This document shows, in pieces, positions 17,333-25,199 of a stretch of 64,000 bases of DNA; the first letter of the stretch is position 1; each line of letters opens with the position of its first letter. The notes under the pieces are model-generated. The model saw only the letters and a program-made list of their open reading frames with translations. It did not search any database and was not told where the DNA came from. A program made the translations under genes and the position numbers. This stretch comes from Candidatus Dormiibacterota bacterium (GTDB lineage Bacteria; Chloroflexota; Dormibacteria; Dormibacterales; Dormibacteraceae). Location: NCBI GenBank assembly GCA_003139695.1, contig PLJM01000020.1:20043-84042 (forward strand), read 5' to 3'.

Positions 17333-18283
17333 TCAGAGCTCGACGAAGGTGCCGGCCCCTTTCGCCAGCGCCTCCCGGTAGACGAGGCCGGACGCGGCGA
17401 GGTCCTCGACGGCGTGGCCCATCGACTTGTAGACGGTGATCTCCTCGGCCGACTGGCGTCCCGGCCTGGCGTGTAAAAGCACCTCGCCCATCTCGGTCGC
17501 TCTATCGGGATCCATCCCCACCAGCTCCATGCAACCGACCGGAGGCGGCTGAAAGGCCGCCGCCCTCGACTCGACGTAGAGGCTGGCTGCCGCCGCCAGC
17601 CCGCGGTCGAGCTCGCCGTCGGGCGCCGAAAAGCCGACCGACGAGACGTGCGTGCCCGGCCGGACCCACTCGCGCCTGATCACGGGCGTGCCCGAATGGG
17701 TGCACATGGCCACCACGTCCGCCCCGCGCACCGCCGCCTCGTAGCTTTCGACGGCGTGGGCTTTCGGATCGCGCTCGGCCAGGCGACGGGCGCTCTCCAT
17801 GGTCCGCGAAGCGATGCGGATCTCCTCGAAGTTCCCGACCAGCGGCAGGATCTCGAGATGAGCGTGGCCCTGGACCCCGGCGCCGAGGATCGCGAGCACC
17901 CTGGCGTCGTTTCTGGCCAGATGCCGGACCGAGACAGCGGCCGTGCCCGCGGTACGGATCGCAGTGATGCGCGTGCCGTCCATCACCGCTATGGGCGAAC
18001 CGGTGGCTGGGTCGAAGAGCGCGATGAGCGCCTGGTGCGAAGGCAATCCCGTCGAATGGTTCTGCGGAAACACCGACACGAGCTTGACGCCAAGGCCCAG
18101 GCCCGCTCCGTACCCCGGCATCGATGCGAGCCAGCCTTCGCGCTCGGCGTTGACCGAGGTTCGGGCCGGGACCTCGACCCGGCCGGAGCTCAACGCTCGA
18201 AAGCCTTGTTCGAGAGCGTCCAGCAGCCGGCCCAGGTCGAGCAGCTCGAGCACGTCAGCCTGGCTCAGCATCAGCACCTTCAT
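17333..18283 (-). CDS. Ornithine cyclodeaminase / mu-crystallin family protein
   Basis: 316 residues with the NAD-binding core LAILGAGVQGHAHLEIL and the family signature GTRITAIRTAGTAAVSVRHLA near residue 105-125. The family covers ornithine cyclodeaminase, lysine cyclodeaminase, ketimine reductases and the EutC protein of ectoine catabolism. C-terminal landmarks are ADVVAMCTHSGTPVI and EITVYKSMGHAVEDLA. The neighbour on the other strand is an M24 protein related to ectoine hydrolase, with the tail of an M20 deacylase between, so an EutC-like role is plausible (inference). Start at the ATG at 18283; no strong ribosome site. Confidence 0.85.
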   Translation of the reverse strand: MKVLMLSQADVLELLDLGRLLDALEQGFRALSSGRVEVPARTSVNAEREGWLASMPGYGAGLGLGVKLVSVFPQNHSTGLPSHQALIALFDPATGSPIAVMDGTRITAIRTAGTAAVSVRHLARNDARVLAILGAGVQGHAHLEILPLVGNFEEIRIASRTMESARRLAERDPKAHAVESYEAAVRGADVVAMCTHSGTPVIRREWVRPGTHVSSVGFSAPDGELDRGLAAAASLYVESRAAAFQPPPVGCMELVGMDPDRATEMGEVLLHARPGRQSAEEITVYKSMGHAVEDLAASGLVYREALAKGAGTFVEL

Positions 18284-18299
18284 GTGCTGACGTTAACGC

Positions 18300-18454
18300 C
18301 GCCCGAACCTGAAGCACTGGCCGGGATACCATGCGTTCTGTTCGGACCGGGGGATATCGAGCAGGGCGCGCACCGGCCCGACGAGTGGATCGACCTCAAA
18401 GATCTCGAGGTCGCCCAGCGCGTTTTCGAGCGCCTGCTGCTCGGCCGAGAATAG
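18300..18454 (+). pseudogene. C-terminal remnant of an M20-family deacylase (ArgE/DoeB-like)
   Basis: In the gap between the cyclodeaminase and the M24 gene, one frame reads GIPCVLFGPGDIEQ, then AHRPDEWIDLKDLEVAQRVFERLL and a stop at 18452-18454. This is the closing segment of M20 deacylases (G-I-P-x-V-x-F-G-P-G, then A-H-x-x-D-E-x-V/I, with the metal-ligand His in AH). No start codon, N-terminal domain or earlier metal ligands are present because the cyclodeaminase occupies the upstream DNA on the other strand. The piece is about 50 codons and is best read as a deletion scar. The family match is by eye. Confidence 0.6.
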
Positions 18455-18470
18455 GTGGTGGAGGTGGTGG

Positions 18471-19643
18471 ATGGCAGCGTTCCCCGATGACGAGTACGCG
18501 CTGAGGCTGGTGAAGACGCGGGTGCGCATGGCGGAGGCCTCATTAGACGTTCTGCTCGTGACCGACCCGGCGAACATGAACTACCTGACCGGTTATGACG
18601 CCTGGTCGTTCTATGTGCCCCAGGCGGTGATCGTGCCGGTGAAAGCCGAGACACCGATCTGGGTTGGACGCGGCATGGACGCGCAGAGCGCGATCCTGAC
18701 GACCACCCTGCCGAAAGACAGCATCCTCGGCTACGCCGACGACTACATCGAGTCGCCCGTCAAGCACGCGATGCAGCACGTCGCCGGTGTGCTCGAAGAA
18801 CGTGGATTCGCGCGCGCGCGAATCGGTTACGAGGGCAACGCCTACTTCTTCACAGCCCGAAACCTCCAGGTGCTCACGGAATCGCTGCCCTCGGCCCGAT
18901 TCGTCGACGCGGACCTGCTCGTCAACTGGGTCCGGACGGTGAAGTCGCCGCGCGAGATCGAGGTCATGCGTCAGGCGGCGCGCATCGTCGAGAGCGTGAT
19001 GCGCGTTGCCATCGAAGCGGTGTCCGTCGGCACCCGTCAGTGCGATGCTGCAGCGCTCATCTCGGAGGCCCAGATCCGCGGCACCAAGGAGTTTGGCGGT
19101 GACGCGCCCGCCAACCCGCCGTCGATCCTGAGCGCTGAGAATGCCGCGACGCCGCACGCGTCATGGTCCGACCGGCCGTTTCGCCCGGACACGGCCACTT
19201 GTCTCGAGCTGAGCGGCTGCCGCCTTCGCTACCACTGCGCGATGTCCAGGACCGTGTACCTCGGCAAGCCGCCCGACGAGATGAGGCGGCTGGCCGCCGC
19301 CACCGCCGAAGGCATGCAGGCCGCGCTCGCGACCGTCAAGCCCGGCGCCCTCTGCCAGGACATCGCGTCAGCGTGGCAGCAGACAATCGACCGCGCGGGA
19401 TTCAACAAGCCTTCGCGGATCGGCTACTCGATCGGTGTGAACTATCCGCCGAACTGGGCCGACCACACGGCCAGCATCCGCGAGGGTGATATGACTGTGC
19501 TCGAGCCGAACATGACTTTCCACCTCATGCTTGGCATGTGGATGGAGGGTTGGGGCTTCGAGCTCAGCGACACGTTCCGCGTCACCGACAATGGTCATGA
19601 GGTCCTCGCGGACTTCCCGCGGCAGCTGTTTGTCAAAGACTGA
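18471..19643 (+). CDS. M24 family hydrolase, ectoine hydrolase (DoeA/EutD)-like
   Basis: 390 residues with a creatinase-type N-domain (VLLVTDPANMNYLTGYDAWSFYVPQ) and a pita-bread C-domain. The order RGTKEFGGDAPANPPSILS, PHASWSDRPF, CLELSGCRLRYHCAMSRTVYLGKPP, RIGYSIGVNYPPNWADHTASI and LEPNMTFHLMLGMW is closely reminiscent of ectoine hydrolase DoeA/EutD. The two Asp metal ligands of true aminopeptidases are not evident, as in creatinase and DoeA. Creatinase-like or another amidine/imine ring hydrolase is the alternative. A G-rich GGTGGAGGTGG lies just before the ATG. The SDR gene follows after 3 bases. Confidence 0.78.
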   Translation: MAAFPDDEYALRLVKTRVRMAEASLDVLLVTDPANMNYLTGYDAWSFYVPQAVIVPVKAETPIWVGRGMDAQSAILTTTLPKDSILGYADDYIESPVKHAMQHVAGVLEERGFARARIGYEGNAYFFTARNLQVLTESLPSARFVDADLLVNWVRTVKSPREIEVMRQAARIVESVMRVAIEAVSVGTRQCDAAALISEAQIRGTKEFGGDAPANPPSILSAENAATPHASWSDRPFRPDTATCLELSGCRLRYHCAMSRTVYLGKPPDEMRRLAAATAEGMQAALATVKPGALCQDIASAWQQTIDRAGFNKPSRIGYSIGVNYPPNWADHTASIREGDMTVLEPNMTFHLMLGMWMEGWGFELSDTFRVTDNGHEVLADFPRQLFVKD

Positions 19644-19646
19644 TCG

Positions 19647-20378
19647 ATGACAGCCGAGCGGCCTCTGGCCGTGGTCACCGGTGGTTCACGGGGCATCGGA
19701 CGCGCATTCGTCCTCGAGGCCGTGCGGCGCGGTTATCGTGTCGTCTTCAGCTATCGAACGCAGGAGGCGCGGGCGGTCGAGACGGTTCAACAGGCCGCCG
19801 GCATGGGAGGCGAGGCAGTGAGCGTGCGGGCCGACCTCGGAGTGTTCGAAGACGTGAAAGCTGTGGCCGCTGCAGCCCACGCCCAGGGCCAGGTGAGCCT
19901 GCTGGTCAACAATGCGGGAATCGGCGAGGAGTACACCCTCGAGGAGCTGACCCGCGAGGCGTGGGAGCGCGCGGTGGCGATCAACCTGACCGCCCCGACC
20001 TTCCTGGCCAAGGAGCTGCGCGCGGATCTCGTTGCGCTGCGCGGCGCAATCCTCAACGTGAGCAGCGACGGCGGCGTCGCGGGCTCGCTGCACGGAGCGC
20101 CTTACGGCGCGACCAAGGCCGGGCTCATCGGCCTCACGAAAACGCTCGCGCGCGAGCTGGCTCCGCACGTCCGCGTCAACGCGATCGCGCCCGGCCCGGT
20201 GGCGACCGACATGTGGGCCGCCATCGATCCGGCGGTTCAGGAGCGCGTGATGGAGCACGAGATGCCGCTGAAGCACATCGCCCTGCCGGAGGACATCGCC
20301 CGGGCCGGCCTGGACATCAGCTCCTGGCCCGACGCATCCGGGATCGTCGTTCTCCTCGACGGCGGGCGGATCATGTGA
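19647..20378 (+). CDS. SDR family oxidoreductase
   Basis: 243 residues of the classical short-chain dehydrogenase type. Cofactor motif TGGSRGIGRA, structural NNAG, catalytic Ser in NVSSDGG and YGATKAG holding Tyr and Lys, then RVNAIAPGPVATDMW. Substitution of FSYRT after the second strand suggests NADP preference (inference). FabG-like sequences are common and the substrate is open. It lies within a run of amine-oxidising enzymes and its stop (TGA 20376-20378) nearly touches the next gene, so it is part of the operon 18471-24075. Confidence 0.85.
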   Translation: MTAERPLAVVTGGSRGIGRAFVLEAVRRGYRVVFSYRTQEARAVETVQQAAGMGGEAVSVRADLGVFEDVKAVAAAAHAQGQVSLLVNNAGIGEEYTLEELTREAWERAVAINLTAPTFLAKELRADLVALRGAILNVSSDGGVAGSLHGAPYGATKAGLIGLTKTLARELAPHVRVNAIAPGPVATDMWAAIDPAVQERVMEHEMPLKHIALPEDIARAGLDISSWPDASGIVVLLDGGRIM

Positions 20379-20380
20379 GC

Positions 20381-21577
20381 ATGCACGTCTCGCCGCTGAT
20401 GGAAGGGAGCTTCGACGCCGACGTCCTGGTGGTCGGGCTCGGGGCGATGGGCAGCATGGCTCTCTGGCGGCTCGCCCGGCGCGGCGCCAGGGTGATCGGC
20501 TTTGACCGTTTCGAGCCACCGCACGCGCTGGGGTCGTCGCACGGCGAGTCGCGGATCATCAGGACCGCCTACTACGAAGGTCCGGGCTATGTGCCGCTGG
20601 TTCGCGAGGCGTTCGACCTCTGGCGCGAGCTCGAGGCCGAGTCCGGCGCCACGATCCTGACGATGACCGGCGCGCTGATGATCGGGAGCCCGAGCTCAGA
20701 GGTGGTCGCCGGCGCGCTGGCCAGCGCCAAAGAGCACGGACTGGAGCACGAGATCCTCGACGGCACCCAGGTGGGGCGCCGGTTCGCACGGCACCGCCTC
20801 CTCGACCACGAGGTCGCGGTTCATGAGGCGGCAGCCGGGTTCGTCCGCCCCGAGGTGGGGATCGGCGCAGCCCTCGGCCGAGCTCGAGCGCTGGGCGCTC
20901 GCGTCCTCAACGGGCACGCTGTCGAACGCGTCGCACCGATTGGGGGTGGGCGGGCGGGGGATGGGGTCGAAGTCAGGGTGGCGGGCAGGACGTGGCGAGG
21001 TCGCCACGCGGTCGTCTGCGCGGGTGCGTGGAACAGTGCCGGCCTGGTCGACGGCCTGGAGGTAAAGCTGGAGGTGACCAGGCAGTGCATGGTCTGGTTC
21101 CGCCCGCGCACGCCGGCGCTCCACACGCCCGAGCGGGCGCCGGTGTTCGTGCACGACATCGGCGGATCGCGCGCCCTGTTCGGCTATGGGTTTCCGTCGG
21201 TCGACGGCGAGACAGTCAAGGTCGGCGTCGTCGCCCGCACGGCACCGCAGGACCCCGAAGCGATCGACCGGGCGATCCATCCGGCGGACCTGGAAGCGGC
21301 GGCGGATTACGTCCGGGGCGCGCTGCCCGACCTCGACCCGACGCCGGTCCGCGCGGTCGTCTGCCTCCAGGAGAACTCGCCCGACCGACACTTCGTGATC
21401 GGCGCGGTGGCGCCGGACGTCACGGTGCTCGCGGGATTCTCCGGCCACGGGTTCAAATTCGCGCCGGTCATCGGCGACATCGCCGCCGACCTCGCGCTGC
21501 AGGGCACAACCTCACGGTCGATCGCCCCGTTTTCGCCCCAACGTTTTGCGCACAAGCTGCATGGGAGTCACGCATGA
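20381..21577 (+). CDS. Monomeric sarcosine oxidase / N-methyltryptophan oxidase-like flavoprotein
   Basis: 398 residues, MSOX/MTOX group. FAD fold: VLVVGLGAMGSMALWRLARRGARVIGFDRF, then the conserved ALGSSHGESRIIRTAYYE. Covalent FAD attachment is expected at Cys328 in VVCLQENSPDRHFVIG, matching the Cys-x-Y-T-x-T-P-D-x-H-F region of the family. The C-terminus has VTVLAGFSGHGFKFAPVIGDI. The reaction is oxidative demethylation or deamination of a secondary amine with release of hydrogen peroxide; the substrate is unknown. The start could also be GTG 20375 or ATG 20399. It overlaps the next gene by 4 bases (ATGA). Confidence 0.87.
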   Translation: MHVSPLMEGSFDADVLVVGLGAMGSMALWRLARRGARVIGFDRFEPPHALGSSHGESRIIRTAYYEGPGYVPLVREAFDLWRELEAESGATILTMTGALMIGSPSSEVVAGALASAKEHGLEHEILDGTQVGRRFARHRLLDHEVAVHEAAAGFVRPEVGIGAALGRARALGARVLNGHAVERVAPIGGGRAGDGVEVRVAGRTWRGRHAVVCAGAWNSAGLVDGLEVKLEVTRQCMVWFRPRTPALHTPERAPVFVHDIGGSRALFGYGFPSVDGETVKVGVVARTAPQDPEAIDRAIHPADLEAAADYVRGALPDLDPTPVRAVVCLQENSPDRHFVIGAVAPDVTVLAGFSGHGFKFAPVIGDIAADLALQGTTSRSIAPFSPQRFAHKLHGSHA

Positions 21578-22806
21578 AAGTGTTGGTGGTCGGCGCCGGA
21601 CTGTCGGGCCTCGTGGCAGCGACCGAGATCCAGGCGGCGGGTCACGACGTCGTGGTTGTCGAAGCCCGCAACCGCGTCGGCGGTCGTGTGTTCACGCTGC
21701 GTGAGGGCTTTGCCGGCGGCCAGTTCGCCGACATCGGAGCCGAGATCATCTACCACGGGCAGGACAACATCGCCAACCTCTGCGAGAAGAATGGGGTGGA
21801 GCTGAGCAACCGCTTCAGCCTCGGGACCGAGGTCCCGAACCTCATATTCGGCGGCCAGCGCCTCGAGCCCGCCGCCGCTGCCGAGGTGGTAAACGAGCTG
21901 CGCGCGGCGATTCGCCGCACGCGTCCCGGTCATTTCGAGTCGGTGGCGCAGTGGCTTCGCCGTGCCCGCATCTCGGATCAGGCCGAGCTTCTCCTGGCCG
22001 CGATCGCGCAGTCCACGCCGGCCTCTCCGCTGCGGGTCGCCGACGCGGAGGAGCTCAACGTGGACCTCTCGTGGGGCGAGGGCTACCGAAAGATCAAGGG
22101 CGGCAACGACACGCTGCCGCGCACGATGGCGAAGAAGGTCGACGTGCGCCTGGACCAGCCGGTGCGAGTTGTCGGCTGGAGCGCGGCTGGGGTGAGCGTC
22201 GAGACCGAGCGCGAGACCTTGAATGCCGACCGTGTCGTGGTCACCGTCCCCGGACCGCTCGTTTCCGAGCTGGGCTTCGACCCGGTGCTGCCGGCGGACA
22301 AGGTCAAAGCGCTCCTGTCGCTTCGATACGGGAACGCGACCAGGCTCGTGGTGCAGTACGCCGAGCGCGAACTCGTCAAAGCGGCAATCGGCTCGGGCTG
22401 CTTCACGGATCGGATGCCGGGATTCGTCATGGAGCAGTCCGTGCACCAGGGCGGCGAGCACATCGTCATAGCCGGGCTCGCGGCGGGTGACATCGAGCCC
22501 TCCGGGCTCACTGACGACCAGATCCTTGATCAGGTCGACGCCACCATGAGCGCGGTGGTCGGACGGCCGATCAAGCGCATCTTCGGGTACGTCAAAAGCT
22601 GGACACGCGACCCATGGTCACGTGCCGTGGTGCGAGCGCCCATCGGCGATCAGCGCGATTCGGTGCTGCCACTGATTGCTGCGCCCCTCGGAGGACGCGT
22701 GTTTTTCGCGGGTGAGCACACGGACAACCGCGTGGGGCCGGGCGGGATGGAAGGCGCGATCAAGTCGGGCTACCGGGTGGCGCGCGAAGTCCTGGCGCAG
22801 GCCTGA
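21574..22806 (+). CDS. Flavin monoamine oxidase family protein
   Basis: 410 residues. MKVLVVGAGLSGLVAATEIQAAGHDVVVVEARNRVGGRV is the textbook start of the amine-oxidase family. The C-terminal FAD region is GGRVFFAGEHTDNRVGPGGMEGAIKSGYRVAREVL. The middle holds KIKGGNDTLPRTMA, equivalent to the V-x-G-G-x-x-x-L-x-x-A-L segment of monoamine oxidases. It probably deaminates an amine or L-amino acid. The ATG overlaps the stop of the sarcosine-oxidase-like gene, and the next flavoenzyme starts 3 bases after its own stop, so three flavin oxidases are translated in tandem. Confidence 0.87.
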   Translation: MKVLVVGAGLSGLVAATEIQAAGHDVVVVEARNRVGGRVFTLREGFAGGQFADIGAEIIYHGQDNIANLCEKNGVELSNRFSLGTEVPNLIFGGQRLEPAAAAEVVNELRAAIRRTRPGHFESVAQWLRRARISDQAELLLAAIAQSTPASPLRVADAEELNVDLSWGEGYRKIKGGNDTLPRTMAKKVDVRLDQPVRVVGWSAAGVSVETERETLNADRVVVTVPGPLVSELGFDPVLPADKVKALLSLRYGNATRLVVQYAERELVKAAIGSGCFTDRMPGFVMEQSVHQGGEHIVIAGLAAGDIEPSGLTDDQILDQVDATMSAVVGRPIKRIFGYVKSWTRDPWSRAVVRAPIGDQRDSVLPLIAAPLGGRVFFAGEHTDNRVGPGGMEGAIKSGYRVAREVLAQA

Positions 22807-22809
22807 AGC

Positions 22810-24075
22810 ATGGGCGTGACCACATGTGACGTCCTGGTCATCGGCGCCGGCATCGCCGGATGCACGGTTGCATGCGAGCTTGCCGGCGCCGGCGTTCGCG
22901 TGGTGGTCGCGGAGCGGGGCGCGGTGTGCTCGGGCTCGAGCGCGCTCAACGCAGGAGGCATCCGGCAGCAGTTCAGCCAGGAGACATCGGTGCGCGCGGG
23001 GATGGAGACCGTCCGCCGCCTCGCCACGTTCGAGGAGGAGTTCGGCATCGACCCGGTGTTCCGCCAGGCCGGCTACCTGTTCCTCCACGACGGTGGCGAC
23101 AGCTGGCGCACGCTCGACCGCGCGGTCCGCGTCCAGAACGCCTGCGGCGTCCCGACCAGGCTCGTGGGTCCCGATGAGGTCGCTCGCCTGGTGCCTGGCA
23201 TCAACGTGAGCGACGTCGCCGGGGCCGCTCACAATCCGACCGACGGCTACGTCGACCCCAACTCGATGGTGGCGGGCTTCGCCGCGGGCGCGCGGGCGCG
23301 GGGTGCTGTGATCCTCCAGGAGAGCCCGGTCACCGCGATCGAGACGCGGGGCGGAAGGGTGACGGGCGTCACAACTTCCTCAGGCGCGATCGCGCCCGAC
23401 GCCGTGTTGAACGCCGCAGGCGCGTGGGCGCCGGCGATCGCCGCCCTTTACGGTGGCTCCCTTCCGATCACCGCGCGGCGAAATGACATCTTCGCCCTCG
23501 ACCGCTCGCCGGCGCGAGGGCAGTTCCTGCCGCTGACGATCGACCTGATCACCGGCCTCTACCTGCATTCGGAAGGAGACGGCCTCGTCGCGGGGCCCGC
23601 GGAGTCATTCGCCGTCCCCGATCCCCCCGACAATGTGGCGGTGGATTGGGAGGTGCTGCCATTCCTGGTGGAGCGGCTCGTGCACCGGCTGCCGATGCTC
23701 GATGCGGCGCAGGTGACGCATGGCTGGGCGGGATTCATCGAAGCCACACCGGATGACAACCCGGTGGTGGGATGGACCCATCTCGACAACCTCTACACGA
23801 TGGCCGGATTCAGCGGTCATGGCATGTGCCTGTCGCCCGGCCTGGCGCCGCACGTGGCGCGCGAGCTTCGCGGACAGAGCGCGGAGCTTTCGCTCGACAT
23901 CTATAGACTCGAGCGTTTCGAACGCGGAGACGTTGCCCCTGAAGGCGTCTGGGGCGGGTCTGGCATCGCTGCGGGCATGGCCGGCGAAAGCGCCAAGGCA
24001 AACAGGGGGGGTGCGCCGGAGGAAGGCCTCCGGCCGGCCGCCGCACACGGGGGGAGTCCCCCCGCCAAGGAGTAG
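22810..24075 (+). CDS. SoxB-like FAD-dependent amino acid oxidoreductase with extended tail
   Basis: 421 residues, DAO family. FAD fold VLVIGAGIAGCTVACELAGAGVRVVVAERG, then SSALNAGGIRQQFSQE, typical of sarcosine oxidase beta subunits and dimethylglycine-oxidase-like proteins (R-Q-Q-F/Y). The end of the domain is YTMAGFSGHGMCLSPGLAPHVARELRG. After DIYRLERFERGD the protein continues for about 45 residues of low-complexity Gly/Ala/Pro sequence encoded by GC-rich hairpins (24006-24063), unlike relatives. No SoxA/G/D subunits are nearby. Last flavoenzyme of the operon; the aminotransferase begins 26 bases later. Confidence 0.85.
   Translation: MGVTTCDVLVIGAGIAGCTVACELAGAGVRVVVAERGAVCSGSSALNAGGIRQQFSQETSVRAGMETVRRLATFEEEFGIDPVFRQAGYLFLHDGGDSWRTLDRAVRVQNACGVPTRLVGPDEVARLVPGINVSDVAGAAHNPTDGYVDPNSMVAGFAAGARARGAVILQESPVTAIETRGGRVTGVTTSSGAIAPDAVLNAAGAWAPAIAALYGGSLPITARRNDIFALDRSPARGQFLPLTIDLITGLYLHSEGDGLVAGPAESFAVPDPPDNVAVDWEVLPFLVERLVHRLPMLDAAQVTHGWAGFIEATPDDNPVVGWTHLDNLYTMAGFSGHGMCLSPGLAPHVARELRGQSAELSLDIYRLERFERGDVAPEGVWGGSGIAAGMAGESAKANRGGAPEEGLRPAAAHGGSPPAKE
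24006..24063. repeat. GC-rich double-hairpin segment inside the 3' end of a flavoenzyme gene
   Basis: Two strong inverted repeats lie close together: CCGGAGG-AAGG-CCTCCGG (24017-24034) and GGGGGG-AGT-CCCCCC (24049-24063). They encode the unusual C-terminal tail of the preceding protein. It may be an inserted palindromic repeat or an attenuator; no T-tract follows. No second copy was found elsewhere in this window by eye. Confidence 0.5.
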
Positions 24076-24101
24076 AGGCAATCGAAGATCGAGAGTTCCT
24101 G

Positions 24102-25199
24102 ATGATTCCCGGCCCCGTGTCGGTCGAGGACGAGATCCTCGAAGCGCTGGCGCGGCCGGTCCAGGCGCATTACGGCGACCGGTGGACCGAGCTCTACAAG
24201 CACGCCGTCGCGGGAATGCGAGAAGTGTTCAAGACGAAAGGCGAAGTCCACCTGGTCTTCGGGTCGGGCATGGCCGGTGTGGAGATGTGCATCGCTAGCG
24301 TGCTCTCACCCGGCGATGAGGTCTTGATTCCCACCAACGGCCTCTTTGGGGATCGCATGGCCGAGGTCGCGACGGCCAACGGGCTGCAGGTTCACAGCTT
24401 TAGCGCCGGCGTGGGCCAGGCGATCACCGCCGCCCAGGTCCGGGTCGAGCTGGCGGCTCACCCCGGCGTGCGGGCGGTATGTGTGGTCCATCACGAGACT
24501 TCGATCGGAGTCCTCAACGAGGTGGAGGGGATCTGCGGTGCGGCACGCGAGCATGGGGCTCTGGCGATCGTCGACGGCATCTCCGCCGTGGGCGGCGTGC
24601 CCTTCGACATGGACGCGTGGGGCGCCGACCTCTGCGTCACCGTGGCCAACAAGTGCATCGGCGGGCCGATCGGCGTGGCCCCCGTCGCGGCCGGCCCACG
24701 CGCGCTCGCAGCCCTCGACGACGGCCGGCCGAAGGCGGCCGGCTGGTATCTGAACCTGGCCACGTGGCGGAAGTACTCGGAGCTCTGGAGTGGGTGGCAT
24801 CCGCACCCGACCACCATGCCGACCAACGTCATCGAGGCGTTCGACCTGGCGCTCACCCGACTGCTGGAGGAGGGTGTGGAAGCCCGATGCCGGCGGCTGG
24901 CCGCGGCGAGAGACCGCGTCCGCGAAGGGTTGCAGGAAATCGGTTTCGAGATGCTGTCGCCCCTCGCCACGGCTTCTCCAGTGACGACGGCCGCGTACGG
25001 CCTGGAGGGGATGGACGTCGCCGATTACCTCGATTGGTTGCTGAACGAGCACCGCATCCGCATCGGCGGCGGCCTCGGCGAGCTCAGGGGGCGGATCTTT
25101 CGCGTCGGCCACATGGGCCGCGCCGCCGAGCCGGAGGCCATCGATCGCTTTCTGAGAGCAACGGCGGCCTATGTGGAGCAGCTACCGAAGGCGCGCTAG
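24102..25199 (+). CDS. Class V aminotransferase (alanine-glyoxylate / serine-pyruvate type)
   Basis: 365 residues. It begins with MIPGPVSVEDEILEAL, followed by LVFGSGMAGVEMCIASVLSPGDEVLIPTNGLFGDR, the phosphate-binding region of this family. The PLP-binding lysine is Lys184 in TVANKCIGGPIG, after IVDGISAVGGVPFDMDAWGADL. It transfers an amino group from alanine, serine, 2-aminoethylphosphonate or a similar donor to a 2-oxo acid; the exact pair is not resolvable. The frame stays open a little upstream (EDREFLMIPGP) but no ATG/GTG precedes. Convergent with and overlapping the E2 gene by 4 bases. Confidence 0.87.
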   Translation: MIPGPVSVEDEILEALARPVQAHYGDRWTELYKHAVAGMREVFKTKGEVHLVFGSGMAGVEMCIASVLSPGDEVLIPTNGLFGDRMAEVATANGLQVHSFSAGVGQAITAAQVRVELAAHPGVRAVCVVHHETSIGVLNEVEGICGAAREHGALAIVDGISAVGGVPFDMDAWGADLCVTVANKCIGGPIGVAPVAAGPRALAALDDGRPKAAGWYLNLATWRKYSELWSGWHPHPTTMPTNVIEAFDLALTRLLEEGVEARCRRLAAARDRVREGLQEIGFEMLSPLATASPVTTAAYGLEGMDVADYLDWLLNEHRIRIGGGLGELRGRIFRVGHMGRAAEPEAIDRFLRATAAYVEQLPKAR

